A stretch of 64,000 bases of DNA from Actinoplanes sp. SE50/110 (GTDB lineage Bacteria > Actinomycetota > Actinomycetes > Mycobacteriales > Micromonosporaceae). Below, piece by piece: positions 26,362 through 35,095 of this stretch (position 1 is the stretch's first letter; every line of letters starts with the position of its first letter). Where the stretch lies: positions 4,683,001-4,747,000 of the forward strand of contig NZ_LT827010.1 in NCBI RefSeq assembly GCF_900119315.1, written 5' to 3'. The translations under genes were made by a program, and so were the position numbers. Below the pieces are notes generated by a model. It ran no database searches. It saw only the letters and a list, made by a program, of their open reading frames with translations, and was not told the origin of the DNA.

Positions 26362-27531
26362 ATGCGAGACGCCGTCATCGTCGACGCGGTGCGCACCCCG
26401 CTCGGCAAAGGCAAGCCCACCGGTGCGTACGCCGGGATCCACCCCGTCTCGCTGCACGCCCACGTGCTGCGCGCGCTGATCGCCCGCGTCCCCGACCTCG
26501 ATCCGGCCACGATCGACGACGTGATCGGCGGCGCCGTCGGCCAGGTGGGGGAGCAGTCCGGGAACACCACCCGGCTCGCCGCGCTGGCCGCCGGACTCCC
26601 CGAATCGGTGCCCGGCGTGACCGTCGACCGGCAGTGCGGCAGCAGCCAGCAGGCGCTCAGCTTCGCCGCCCAGGGCGTGATCTCCGGAGCGTACGACCTG
26701 GTCATCGCGTCCGGATCGGAATCGATGTCGCGGGTGCCGATCGGCAGCCAGACCCTGGGCCACGACGTCGGCGGGCCGCTGATCACCGAACGCTACGACG
26801 GCGGCCTGATCCCGCAGGGCGTCGCGGCCGAGCTGATCGCCCGCAAATGGGGCCTGTCGCGCGCCCAGCTCGACGAGTTCGCCCTGCTCAGCCACCACAA
26901 CGCGGCGCGCGCCTGGTCGGCCGGCCGATTCGCGGCGCAGGTCGCCCCGCTGGCCGGCCTGGACACCGACGAGACGGTACGCCCGGGGGCGAACCGGGAA
27001 GCGATGAGCGCGCTGGCGCCGTCGTTCGCCGACCCGCGGTGGGAGCGCCGGTTCGGGGTGATCGACTGGAAGGTGACCGCCGGCAACTCCAGCCCGGTCA
27101 ACGACGGCGCCGCCGCCCTGCTGATCACCACCGGTGAGTACGCCGCCCGGCACGGCTGGCGCCCGCGCGCCCGGATCCACACCGCGGTGGCCGTCGGCGA
27201 CGACCCGATCCACATGCTGACCGGCATCATCCCGGCCACCGCGGCGGTGCTGCGGCGTGCCGGGCTGACCCTGGCCGACATCGACGCCTTCGAGGTCAAC
27301 GAGGCGTTCTCCTCGGTGGTGCTGGCCTGGCTCGCCGAGACCGGCGCCGACCCGGCCAAGGTCAACGTCGACGGCGGCGCGCTCGCGATCGGTCACCCGC
27401 TGGGCGCCAGCGGCGCCCGGCTGGCCACCACCCTGCTCGGTGTGCTGGAGCGCACCGGTGGCCGGTACGGGCTGCAGACCATGTGCGAGGCCGGCGGCAC
27501 CGCCAACGCGACGATCATCGAACGCCTCTAG
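26362..27531 (+). CDS. Acetyl-CoA acyltransferase (thiolase), steroid/fatty-acid type
   Basis: 389 residues, ATG after AGGAG. Catalytic residues seen: Cys in VDRQCGSSQQALSFA, His in IGHPLGASGARLA, and the second cysteine in TMCEAGGTANATIIERL, the C-E-A-G-G variant usual in actinobacterial FadA5-like enzymes. Cleaves 3-ketoacyl-CoA in beta-oxidation or side-chain degradation. Under the divergent TetR and followed nine bases later by a thioesterase-type gene. Confidence 0.93.
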   Translation: MRDAVIVDAVRTPLGKGKPTGAYAGIHPVSLHAHVLRALIARVPDLDPATIDDVIGGAVGQVGEQSGNTTRLAALAAGLPESVPGVTVDRQCGSSQQALSFAAQGVISGAYDLVIASGSESMSRVPIGSQTLGHDVGGPLITERYDGGLIPQGVAAELIARKWGLSRAQLDEFALLSHHNAARAWSAGRFAAQVAPLAGLDTDETVRPGANREAMSALAPSFADPRWERRFGVIDWKVTAGNSSPVNDGAAALLITTGEYAARHGWRPRARIHTAVAVGDDPIHMLTGIIPATAAVLRRAGLTLADIDAFEVNEAFSSVVLAWLAETGADPAKVNVDGGALAIGHPLGASGARLATTLLGVLERTGGRYGLQTMCEAGGTANATIIERL

Positions 27532-27540
27532 GGTGGTCGG

Positions 27541-28340
27541 GTGCAGAGCTTCCCGCAGGCCACCGCCGTGCAGCCGGCCGACGACGGATACCACGCCGAC
27601 CTCGATCCGCAGTGGGGTGTCGGCGACAAACTCCACGGCGGCTACCTGATGGCGGTGATCGCCCGCGCGGTCGCCGCCGCCGCGGACACCGCGGCGCACC
27701 CGCATCCGGTGGCGATGACCACCGCGTTCCTGCGGCCGCCGCGGCCGGCGCCGCGACGGTCGGTGTCGAGCTGCTGCGCTCCGGCCGCGGCTCGGCGCAG
27801 TACCGGGCCCGGCTCAGCCAGGACGGCGAGCCGTGCGCCGAGTCGCTGCTCACCCAGGGCCGGCTCGACGATGCGGCGCCGTGGTGGTCGGGCCTGCCGG
27901 TCCCGGACCTGCCGGCCGAGGACGACTGTTTCCTGCTGCCGTCGCGCCCGCCGGGCGCCGCGTTCCCGGTGCACCTGCTCGACGTCGTCGATCATCGCCT
28001 CGACCCGTCGTGTCTGGGTTTCGCCGTGGGCCAGCCGTCGTCGACCGGGCAGGTCAGCGGCTGGCTGCGGCTGAGCGACGGCACCGACTGGGACCCGTGG
28101 AGCCTGCTCGTCGCGCTCGATCCGTCCCCGCCGATCTCGCTCACCCTCGGCATCCAGGGTTGGGCTCCGACGGTCAGCCTCACCGCGTACCTGCGGCGGC
28201 TGCCCGCCCCCGGCCCGCTGCGCATGACCATGCGGGCCGCCGAGGTCACCAGCGGCCGGATGGACGAGACCGCGCTGCTCTGGGACAGCAAGGGCGCCCT
28301 GGTCGCCCAGGCCACCCAGCTCGCCGCCGTCCGCCCGTAG
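27541..28340 (+). pseudogene. Acyl-CoA thioesterase-like gene with a frameshift
   Basis: GTG start. Frame one gives QATAVQPADDGYHADLDPQW, DKLHGGYLMAVIAR and AMTTAFLRPPRPA, the N-terminal hot-dog of TesB-like thioesterases; the following half is in another frame: ATVGVELLRSGRGSAQYRA, LLDVVDHRLDP, WLRLSDGTDWDPWSLLVALD, ending TALLWDSKGALVAQATQLAA. One missing base near 27,747-27,750, inside a GC run (CCGCGGCCGGCGCCGCG), restores about 266 residues. It could be a true mutation or a read error. The paired hot-dog product would hydrolyse acyl-CoA next to the thiolase. Confidence 0.8.
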
Positions 28341-28372
28341 TCGGGGGCCGCGGCGCGCGCCGCGGCCCCCGA
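28341..28372. terminator. Bidirectional terminator between convergent genes
   Basis: TCGGGGGCCGCGGCGC pairs perfectly with the adjoining GCGCCGCGGCCCCCGA, a 16-base self-complementary arm (effective loop about 4). It fills the gap between the thioesterase-like stop and the M1 peptidase stop. Confidence 0.8.
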
Positions 28373-28376
28373 CCGG

Positions 28377-29882
28377 TCAGTGCTCGTGCAGCAGCGCGTG
28401 GGTCTGCTTGATCGCCGCCCACGACTTCGGGGCGACCGGCGCGCTCAGCGAGCGTGCCGCGGTGGCCACCACCGGCTTGGCCGGGGTGTAGAGCCAGGCC
28501 TGGAACAGTGCGTCCAGGTCCTTTCCGGAGATCTTCTCGGCCAGGGCGGTGAATTCCGGGGTCGTGCCGTTGCCGTACCTGTGGGTGGCGGTCCAGGTGC
28601 GCAGGATCTGGAAGAACGCGTCGTCGCCGACGGCCAGGCGCAGCTGGTGCAGGGTCATCGCCCCGCGGTCGTAGACGGCGTCGCCGAACAGCTCGGCGGT
28701 GCCGGGATCGGCCGGCGCGGTGGTCCACACCGGCGCGTCGTCGGGAGACGTGGCGTACAGGTAATCGAAGATCTCCTGGGCGGTTCCCTCGTTGTTCTTC
28801 TCCGACCAGAGCCATTCGGCGTAACTGGCGAAACCTTCGTTGAGCCAGATGTTCTGCCAGGTCCGCACCGAGACGGAGTCACCGAACCACTGGTGCGCGT
28901 TCTCGTGCGCGATCACGTAGGTGTTCGAGCCGCGCCGGAAGAAGCCGGCGGAGTAGTTGGGCCGGGTCTGGTTCTCCAGCGCGAAATTGATCGTGTTCGG
29001 CGGGACGACGATGCCGCCGCGGGCCTCGAACGGGAACGGGCCGAAGACCGTCGACTCCCAGTCGGTGATCTCCGCGGTGCGTTCGACGCTGGCCTGGGCG
29101 GCGTCCCGGAAGTCCGGGCTCAGCAGCTGGGAGTAGGCGTTGTAGACGACCGACCCGTCCGCGGTGGTGTCGGTGGTGACGTCGTACTGGCCGATGGTCA
29201 GGAAGGTCAGATAGGTGGCCTGCGGCTTCAGCGAACGCCAGCTCCACCGGGTGTATCCGAGGGTTTCCCGGACCGGCGGGCGCGGCTGGACGCCGTTGCT
29301 GATCGCTTCGACGCCGTCGGGCACCGAGACCGACACGTCGAAGGTGGCCTTGTCCGCCGGGTGGTCGTTGCTCGGGTACCACCACCAGGCGATTTCCGGT
29401 TCGCCGACGGCCAGGGCGCCGTCCGGGGTGCGGGTCCACGCGGTGAATCCGCCGGCGACCTTGGTGGACGGCACGCCGGAGTACGTGACGACGATGGTCA
29501 GCGCGCCCCCCTTGGCGACGGTCCGGGCGGGGGTGACGACCAGTTCGTGGTCGCCCTCGCGGGCGAAGGTGGCCGGCCGGTTGTTGACCAGGACGGTCGA
29601 CACGTCCAGGACGAAGTCGAGGTTGAGCCGGCTCAGATCCTGGGTGGCGGTGGCCAGGATCGTGGTGGTCCCGGTCAGCTTGTCGGTGGCCGGGGTGTAG
29701 CGCAGCCGGATGTCGTAGTGGGAGACGTCGTACCCGCCGTTGCCGTAGTCCGGGTAGTACGGGTCCCCGATGCCGGGCGCGCCGGGTGCGGGCGCGGCGA
29801 CCCTGGGGTGTGCCTGGGCGGCCGCGCCCGTTGCGGCCAGCGTCAACGCTGTGGCAAGGGTGGCCACGAGCAGTCGTCGCAC
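28377..29882 (-). CDS. Secreted M1-family metallopeptidase
   Basis: 501 residues from the GTG seven bases after GGAAGGAG. Signal peptide VRRLLVATLATALTLAATGA with cleavage near AQAHP. N-terminal beta domain (about 50-250) is followed by the thermolysin-like core: HENAHQWFGDSVSV (HExxH, here HENAH) and NIWLNEGFASYAEWL supplying the third zinc ligand Glu. The substrate-binding G-x-M-E-N loop reads NTINFALENQT. The C-terminal helical region is short, so it is the compact secreted type of actinobacteria. Cleaves N-terminal residues from peptides outside the cell. Confidence 0.93.
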   Translation of the reverse strand: MRRLLVATLATALTLAATGAAAQAHPRVAAPAPGAPGIGDPYYPDYGNGGYDVSHYDIRLRYTPATDKLTGTTTILATATQDLSRLNLDFVLDVSTVLVNNRPATFAREGDHELVVTPARTVAKGGALTIVVTYSGVPSTKVAGGFTAWTRTPDGALAVGEPEIAWWWYPSNDHPADKATFDVSVSVPDGVEAISNGVQPRPPVRETLGYTRWSWRSLKPQATYLTFLTIGQYDVTTDTTADGSVVYNAYSQLLSPDFRDAAQASVERTAEITDWESTVFGPFPFEARGGIVVPPNTINFALENQTRPNYSAGFFRRGSNTYVIAHENAHQWFGDSVSVRTWQNIWLNEGFASYAEWLWSEKNNEGTAQEIFDYLYATSPDDAPVWTTAPADPGTAELFGDAVYDRGAMTLHQLRLAVGDDAFFQILRTWTATHRYGNGTTPEFTALAEKISGKDLDALFQAWLYTPAKPVVATAARSLSAPVAPKSWAAIKQTHALLHEH

Positions 29883-29960
29883 GTCGAGCTCCTTCCGATC
29901 GGGTGAAGCAGTCCGCTGCAACCTATCGAAGAACCTCGACGCGTGGGGTGTTTAAAACGT

Positions 29961-30905
29961 TTACGTGAGTGAATGTGCGCCGAACCAGGTGACGCTCTGC
30001 CCGTGCCCGCGCACCCAGGCCAGGGGCTCGCCGTCGAGGGCGAGCACGTTGTACAGATCGGCGGTGGGCGGCTCGGGCAGGTCGGCGCCGATGTCGCCGT
30101 CGACGGCGACCCAGCGGGCCGGCAGGGCCCGCACCACGTCGAGGAACGCCTGCCGGTCGGGCAACTGGTACAGCATCGAGGTGTGGTAGACGACCAGCGT
30201 CGCACCCGCCGGAGCCTGGGCGGCCAGAGCCGGCAGGTCGGTCACCGCATCGCCGCGGACCAGGTGTGGCGGGTCGGCCCGGGCGATGGCGACCGCCTGG
30301 CGCAGCCGATCGCGCCGGTGGGTGTGCTCCGGCCAGATCAGCGCGTCGAGCCAGGCGACATCGTCGGGATCGGTCACGTCGAGGGGGTTGAGGTCGAGGC
30401 CGGCGCGCCACACCACCCGCGGCAGCCGGTCCGGCGGGGTGAACCCGGTGGCCGCGCAGTCGAGCAGCGGGCCGCTGTCGCCGACCACGTGCGATCCGTA
30501 GCGGTAGGAATACCGGTCCGGATACAGACACAGGCCCGCGGACGCACCGACATCGATCAACGCGAGCGGTTGCGGCAACGCCGCAAGAACCGGAAGAAGC
30601 GCGGCGGTACGCCCGATCTCGTTGGTCTGGGTGCCCCGGACCATCAGCTGAGCCAGGATCGCGTCCCACTGCGCGAGCGCGAAGTCGTGGAAGCCGGCCG
30701 GGTCACCCACCGGCCCGCCGAGCAGCCGGACCACCGCGAACAGCAGGTTCGGCTGACGCTTCGGTGCGGGCAGCATGGCCAGCCGGTCGAGCAGCTCCGG
30801 GTCGGCGGCCACCTGCCGGGCCAGGCGTTCGTAGATCGGCGACACCCCGCGCGCCTCGGTGGCCGCGAACTCCCGGTAGACATCGGCGACAGTCATGCGA
30901 CCCAT
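29961..30905 (-). CDS. DUF2332 family protein
   Basis: 314 residues from ATG at 30,905 (a second ATG at 30,896 is as good). Family marks: SPIYERLARQVAADPELLDRL, LIDVGASAGLCLYPDRYSY, GLDLNPLDVTDPDDVAWLDA, WPEHTHRR. The VGASAGLCL strand-loop and the following acidic residues recall Rossmann methyltransferase folds, but no activity is known for the family. Stands alone with its own start region; the downstream M1 peptidase is 78 bases away. Confidence 0.8.
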   Translation of the reverse strand: MGRMTVADVYREFAATEARGVSPIYERLARQVAADPELLDRLAMLPAPKRQPNLLFAVVRLLGGPVGDPAGFHDFALAQWDAILAQLMVRGTQTNEIGRTAALLPVLAALPQPLALIDVGASAGLCLYPDRYSYRYGSHVVGDSGPLLDCAATGFTPPDRLPRVVWRAGLDLNPLDVTDPDDVAWLDALIWPEHTHRRDRLRQAVAIARADPPHLVRGDAVTDLPALAAQAPAGATLVVYHTSMLYQLPDRQAFLDVVRALPARWVAVDGDIGADLPEPPTADLYNVLALDGEPLAWVRGHGQSVTWFGAHSLT

Positions 30906-30923
30906 CCTGCATGATCTTCACCC

Positions 30924-30986
30924 ATGGGTACGTTCGAGGATCTCGTCGCCCATTCCCGTCGCTTCCTCATCGGGGCGCGCCGCTGA
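30924..30986 (+). other. Twenty-codon open frame, possible gene remnant
   Basis: ATG to TGA encodes MGTFEDLVAHSRRFLIGARR. It starts right after the divergent DUF2332 gene and ends inside the LysR stop region. The composition is protein-like but too short to assign; it may be the head of a gene cut off by deletion. Confidence 0.25.
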
Positions 30987-31869
30987 GCGTCGGCGCGGTG
31001 CGGGTGGCGGTGTCCAGGGCGGTGATCACCGCGGCGACGGCCGGGTGGGTCGCGGCACCGCGGCGGTAGGCGATCCGGGTGCGCCGCCGGGTGTCCAGGG
31101 CGGTCAGCCGGACTCCGGCCGGCGCGGCCGGAACCGCGAGTTCGGGGACGATCGACACCCCCTGCCCGGCGGCGACCAGGGCGAGGACCGTGGCGAAGTC
31201 GTCGGCATGGTGGCGGGCCTGCGGGCGGAACCCGGCGGTCCGGCAGATCAGCAGCGTGACCTCGTGACACAGGGTGCCCGGGGTGGCCAGGATCCACGGC
31301 AGATCCGCGGCCGCGGCCAGCGTGCCGGCGCCGGCGGGCGCCGGTACGGCCAGGTAGACGGTCTCCTGCAGCAGGGGCACGGACTCCAGCGCCGGGTCGG
31401 TCCCGGCGGGCGCGATGTCGTAGTCGTTGAGCAGCCCGACGTCGAGGCTGCGGTCGAGGAGCGCGGCCGGCACCGCGACCGGGTCCAATTCGGTCACCGT
31501 CAGTTCGAGGGCCGGATGGTCGCGGCCCAGCGCGACCAGCACCTGCGGCAGCAGCGCCCGCATCGCGCTGGGGAAGGCGCCGATCCGGATCGGCCCGGCC
31601 GGCCCGGTCCGCACCGCGGCGAGCGCCGCGTCCGCCTCCTCCAGCGTCGCCAGGACGGCGGTGGCGTGCCGGGCCAGGATCCGCCCGGCCGCGGTGAACG
31701 TCACCCGCCGCCCGGTGCGTTCCAGCAGCGGCACCCCGGCCTCCCGTTCCAGCGCGGCCAGCTGCTGCGACACCGCCGACGGCGTATAGGCCCGCGCCGC
31801 GGCGACCGCGGCGATCGTTCCCAGACGTTCAAGATCACAAAAAAGCAGCAGCTTGCGTACGTCGAGCAT
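30967..31869 (-). CDS. LysR-family transcriptional regulator
   Basis: 300 residues. N-terminal HTH: LLLFCDLERLGTIAAVAAAR and YTPSAVSQQLAALEREAGVPLLERTGRRV; then the periplasmic-binding-like effector domain (IRIGAFPSAMRALLPQVL, GVSIVPELAV). Diverges from the DapA-like gene over a 71-base gap, the standard target layout. Effector probably related to that enzyme's substrate (inference). Confidence 0.9.
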   Translation of the reverse strand: MLDVRKLLLFCDLERLGTIAAVAAARAYTPSAVSQQLAALEREAGVPLLERTGRRVTFTAAGRILARHATAVLATLEEADAALAAVRTGPAGPIRIGAFPSAMRALLPQVLVALGRDHPALELTVTELDPVAVPAALLDRSLDVGLLNDYDIAPAGTDPALESVPLLQETVYLAVPAPAGAGTLAAAADLPWILATPGTLCHEVTLLICRTAGFRPQARHHADDFATVLALVAAGQGVSIVPELAVPAAPAGVRLTALDTRRRTRIAYRRGAATHPAVAAVITALDTATRTAPTLSGAPR

Positions 31870-31940
31870 CAGCTGAGCTTACGGATGGCCCCACAAACGT
31901 GAACTGGATGTGATGCTCGTTGGCGGCAAGGCTGGACTGC

Positions 31941-32822
31941 ATGCAGCTGACCGGTGTCCTCGTCCCGATGATCACTCCTTTCGACGCGTCCGGAGCGGTG
32001 GCGTTACCCGCCCTGGAACGGCTCGCGCACGAGGTCCTGGAGGCGGGCGCGGCCGGCCTGGTGGGGCTCGGCACCACCGGGGAGCCGTCGTCACTCACCC
32101 CCGGCGAGCAGCAGGCGGTGCTCGCCGTGCTGTCCCGGGTCGCCACCGCCCACCACGTCCCGCTGCTGGCCGGCGGGCCCGTGTCCGCACCGCCCCGCGG
32201 CGCTGTGTCCGCATCGGTCGGTAGCGCCGTGTCCGCGCCGGCCGACGCGGGGTTGAGCGTCGTCCCGCCGTTCGTGCGCCCCGGCCCGGACGGTGTCGTG
32301 GCCCATTTCACCGCGCTCAGCGAAACCAGCCCGGTCCCGTTGGTCATCTATCACGTGCCGGCCCGCACCGGTCAGGTGCTGGACGCCGGCACCCTGCGAC
32401 GGATCGGCTCACTCGACCGCGTGATCGGGATCAAGTACGCCACCGGCAGCCTCGACCCGGACGCGGTCGCGTTGCTGGCCGACCCGCCGCCCGGCTTCGC
32501 CATCCTGGCCGGCGACGACGCCCTGCTGTCCCCGATGCTGGCCCTCGGCGCCGCCGGTGGCATCACCGCGTCCGCGCACCTGGCCACCGACCGGTTCGCC
32601 GCCCTGGCCGCGGCCTGGCAGACCGGCGACTTGGACACCGCCCGCAAACTGGGCCACCTGCTCGCCCCGCTGTCCGCGGCCCTGTTCGCCGAGCCCAACC
32701 CCTCGGTCATCAAAGCCGTCCTGCACGCGCAGGGCCGGATCCCCACCCCGTCCGTACGCCTGCCGCTGCTCCCCGCCACCCCCGAATCCCGCGCCCGCGC
32801 CGTCTCGCTGCTTCCGGACTGA
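31941..32822 (+). CDS. Dihydrodipicolinate-synthase-family aldolase/lyase with an odd repeat segment
   Basis: 293 residues from the ATG at 31,941. (beta/alpha)8 DapA fold: LVPMITPFDASGAV, GLGTTGEPSSLT, catalytic Tyr in VIYHVPARTG and Schiff-base Lys in IGIKYATGSLD are all present. Between LLAGG and LSVVPPF, where relatives have a helix with N-T-A-E-A and AGAD, this protein has VSAPPRGAVSASVGSAVSAP, three copies of an 8-residue unit encoded by a 24-base repeat. The TPYY tyrosine motif is PPF here. So true DHDPS activity is unlikely; a pyruvate-type lyase role is possible. Divergent LysR gene suggests inducible catabolism. Confidence 0.85.
   Translation: MQLTGVLVPMITPFDASGAVALPALERLAHEVLEAGAAGLVGLGTTGEPSSLTPGEQQAVLAVLSRVATAHHVPLLAGGPVSAPPRGAVSASVGSAVSAPADAGLSVVPPFVRPGPDGVVAHFTALSETSPVPLVIYHVPARTGQVLDAGTLRRIGSLDRVIGIKYATGSLDPDAVALLADPPPGFAILAGDDALLSPMLALGAAGGITASAHLATDRFAALAAAWQTGDLDTARKLGHLLAPLSAALFAEPNPSVIKAVLHAQGRIPTPSVRLPLLPATPESRARAVSLLPD
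32181..32252 (+). repeat. Degenerate 24-base tandem repeat inside the DapA-like gene
   Basis: Three units start with GTGTCCGC at 32,181, 32,205 and 32,229. They keep the reading frame and encode V-S-A-x5. The overall length of the protein region is as in relatives, so the repeat replaced rather than lengthened it. Confidence 0.7.
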
Positions 32823-32849
32823 TCGCGGAGCCCGGTTAAGCTGCCCGGC

Positions 32850-33668
32850 GTGACACGACGACTGTTGATCACCGGCGGCAGTGGCTCCCTGGGCCGCCGG
32901 GTCTTCGCCCGTGCCGCGGCCGCCGGATGGGAGCCGATCGGCACCTATGTGGCCGCACCGGCCCCGACCGCGTCTGTCCACCTCGACATCCGCGACCCGG
33001 CCGGCATCCGTCGGGTCCTCGCCGACCTGCGCCCCGACGCGATCGTGCACACCGCCTCGGGCCGCGACCGCAACGACTGGCCGTCCACCGCCGACGGCGC
33101 CGCCCACCTGGCCGTCGCCGCCGCGGGCATCCGCCTGGTACACGTCTCCAGCGACGCCGTCTTCTCCGGCCGCGAGATCCACTACGACGAGTCAGCCCTC
33201 CCCGATCCCGTCTACCGCTACGGCGCCGCGAAGGCCGCCGCCGAGACCGCCGTCCGCGCCATCACCCCCTCCGCGGCCGTCGTCCGCACCTCCCTGATCC
33301 TGGGCGACGGCAACGGCGCCCACGAGATCCTCACCCGCGCCCTGATCGCCGGCCGGGCCCGGGGCGCCCTGTTCACCGACGAGATCCGCACCCCCGTCCA
33401 CGTCGACGACCTGGCCGACGCCCTGCTCGAACTGGCCGCCGGCGACTACGCCGGAATCCTGAACGTCGCCGGCGCCGACCCGATCTCCCGTTACGACCTG
33501 GGCGTCCTGGTCGCCCGCCGGGAAGGCCTCGATCCGGCCGCGATCCCCGCCACCACGCTCACCGCACGGGGCCTGCACCGCCCCGGCGACGTCCGCCTCG
33601 TTGTCGACCGTGCCGAACAGCTGCTGCACACCCGCCTGCGCGGCGCCCACGAATTCCTCACTGCATGA
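32850..33668 (+). CDS. RmlD-like NAD-dependent sugar-nucleotide reductase/epimerase
   Basis: 272 residues from GTG. Extended SDR: LLITGGSGSLGRRVFARA, DAIVHTASGRDRNDW, VHVSSDAVFSG and YRYGAAKAAAE as YxxxK, then RTPVHVDDLADAL and the C-terminal substrate lobe. Closest to dTDP-4-dehydrorhamnose reductases though no other deoxysugar gene is near. Starts 27 bases after the DapA-like stop and reads the same way, so it may share its transcript. Confidence 0.85.
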   Translation: MTRRLLITGGSGSLGRRVFARAAAAGWEPIGTYVAAPAPTASVHLDIRDPAGIRRVLADLRPDAIVHTASGRDRNDWPSTADGAAHLAVAAAGIRLVHVSSDAVFSGREIHYDESALPDPVYRYGAAKAAAETAVRAITPSAAVVRTSLILGDGNGAHEILTRALIAGRARGALFTDEIRTPVHVDDLADALLELAAGDYAGILNVAGADPISRYDLGVLVARREGLDPAAIPATTLTARGLHRPGDVRLVVDRAEQLLHTRLRGAHEFLTA

Positions 33669-33724
33669 TCCACTCCAGTCAGGAGAAGCCCCACTTGACA
33701 CCGCCCACCCCAGAGAGGTCCCGC

Positions 33725-34342
33725 ATGATCATTCCGGTGTGGGACATGGACGGCACACTGATCGACTCCACCGAGGCCGTCCCGCGCGCCTTCGTGCAGG
33801 CGGTGGCCGTGCTGGGCGGCCCACCGGTCACGCCCGCCGACGTGGTCGGCTCCTATTGGCGCGGCACGAACGAGGTCATCCTCACCCACCTGGTCGGCCG
33901 CCCCCTGTCCCCGGCTGAACAGGAGATCTATTTCCGCCAGCTGGACGACGTCAGCGTGCCCGTCTACCCCGGCATCCTCGACACCCTCTGCGCTCTGCAT
34001 GCCGCCGGCCTGCCGCTGGTCGTCTTCACCGGCGCCTCCACCCGCGCCGCCACGCTGCTGCTGCACGCCGCCGGCATCACCTGCGACCTGCTGATCGGCG
34101 GCGACCAGATCAGGGCCCCGAAACCGGCCCCGGACGGCATGCTGCTGGCCGCCGACCGCCTCGGGGTCACCCCCGACCGGCTGATCATGGTGGGGGACTC
34201 GCCCCTGGACCTGGGCTCCGCCACCGCCGCGGGCAGCCGCAGCGCCGCCGCGGCCTGGGGCCACATGCACGACCCGGCAGCCCCCGCCGACCACACCCTG
34301 GCCGCCCCCGGCGACCTGCTGCCGATAATCGGCTGTCGCTGA
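33725..34342 (+). CDS. HAD-superfamily phosphatase
   Basis: 205 residues, ATG after an AGAGAGG site. HAD motifs: WDMDGTLIDST (nucleophile Asp and general acid Asp), VVFTGAST, KPAPDGMLLA (Lys) and MVGDSPLDLGSA. Cap of the beta-phosphoglucomutase/phosphoglycolate phosphatase type (residues 15-80). Hydrolyses a small phosphate ester; substrate unknown. 56 bases after the RmlD-like gene in the same direction. Confidence 0.88.
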   Translation: MIIPVWDMDGTLIDSTEAVPRAFVQAVAVLGGPPVTPADVVGSYWRGTNEVILTHLVGRPLSPAEQEIYFRQLDDVSVPVYPGILDTLCALHAAGLPLVVFTGASTRAATLLLHAAGITCDLLIGGDQIRAPKPAPDGMLLAADRLGVTPDRLIMVGDSPLDLGSATAAGSRSAAAAWGHMHDPAAPADHTLAAPGDLLPIIGCR

Positions 34343-34368
34343 CGGGCCGGCATGCCGATACTGGCCGG

Positions 34369-34722
34369 ATGAGCCAGACCCGCACGATCCGTGTCACCGT
34401 CCGCGGATCCTTCGACAATCTGACCGACAAGCAGAAGACCGAGCTGACCGCCAACGGTGGTGACGACCTGCTGACCGCGCAGTACACCGAGCAGGGTCAC
34501 CTGACGTACGACATCGCGGCCCGCCCGTTCTTCACCTTCCGCTTCGCCGAGCAGGTCACCGAGGAGAAGGAGATCCCGCAGGCCGCGATCAACGCCGAGA
34601 TGAAGGCGGTGGCGTGGCTGGAGGAGCACGGTTACGGCTACAAGAAGATCACCTCGCAGACGGTCGACATGTCCGAAGTGCCGCTGGGCAAGCGCGGCCG
34701 CCGCGAGGCCGCGAAGTCCTGA
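34369..34722 (+). CDS. Small DUF6204-type protein
   Basis: 117 residues. TIRVTVRGSFDNLTDKQKTE, LTYDIAARPFFTFRF and EHGYGYKKI followed by TSQTVDMSEVPLGKRGRR recall a small actinobacterial family of unknown role. Alternating strands and a basic tail; no membrane segment or signal. 26 bases after the HAD gene. Confidence 0.65.
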   Translation: MSQTRTIRVTVRGSFDNLTDKQKTELTANGGDDLLTAQYTEQGHLTYDIAARPFFTFRFAEQVTEEKEIPQAAINAEMKAVAWLEEHGYGYKKITSQTVDMSEVPLGKRGRREAAKS

Positions 34723-34829
34723 TTCCCCCTGGCTGCCGGGCGCGCGGAGCGGGCCGTCGTGCGGGATGCGTGCCCGCCTCCGGGGAGTCCCGGAACCCCC
34801 GGTTGTCCGGGAGGGCCGCGAAGCGGGGG

Positions 34830-35031
34830 CCCCGCGCAGCCGAAGCGGCTCCTGACCGGCCCGCTCGGGCGCGCTGCGCTCCACACAGAACTCGTTGCCC
34901 TCCGGGTCGAGCATGGTCACCCAGCCGGTCCCGTCGAGGCGACGATGGTTTCGGCGGACGTCCAGGTCGTCGAGCAGCGGGCCGAGCTCGTCGGCGTCGG
35001 CCGGACGCCATCGCCGCGGGGTCAGATCCAT
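34830..35031 (-). pseudogene. VOC-family C-terminal fragment
   Basis: The first 55 residues (MDLTPRRWRPADADELGPLL, then VTMLDPEGNEFCVERS) are the C-terminal half-module of a glyoxalase/VOC protein; the N-terminal half is missing. The frame stays open far beyond the family end to 33,964 across the DUF6204 and HAD genes, which is not credible coding. Region up to about 34,730 has no other gene. Confidence 0.5.
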
Positions 35032-35047
35032 ACCCTCACCCTACGCC

Positions 35048-35092
35048 GTCAACTCAAGGTTGACGCCAGCAATTCGTCAACCTAAGGTTGAC
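35048..35092. promoter_or_regulatory. Twin 17-bp dyads at the Clp-N/HTH gene start
   Basis: GTCAACTCAAGGTTGAC (35,048-35,064) and GTCAACCTAAGGTTGAC (35,076-35,092) are inverted repeats with 6- and 7-bp arms, 28 bases apart. The second ends four bases before the ATG, so bound protein would block the ribosome site or a leaderless start. The gene product has its own HTH and is a candidate binder. Confidence 0.65.
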
Positions 35093-35095
35093 GGC

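Noticed and set aside
24707-26479. 590-codon plus-strand open frame
   Set aside because: Antisense to TerC and TetR with Gly/Asp/Gln-rich translation and no domain; shadow frame.
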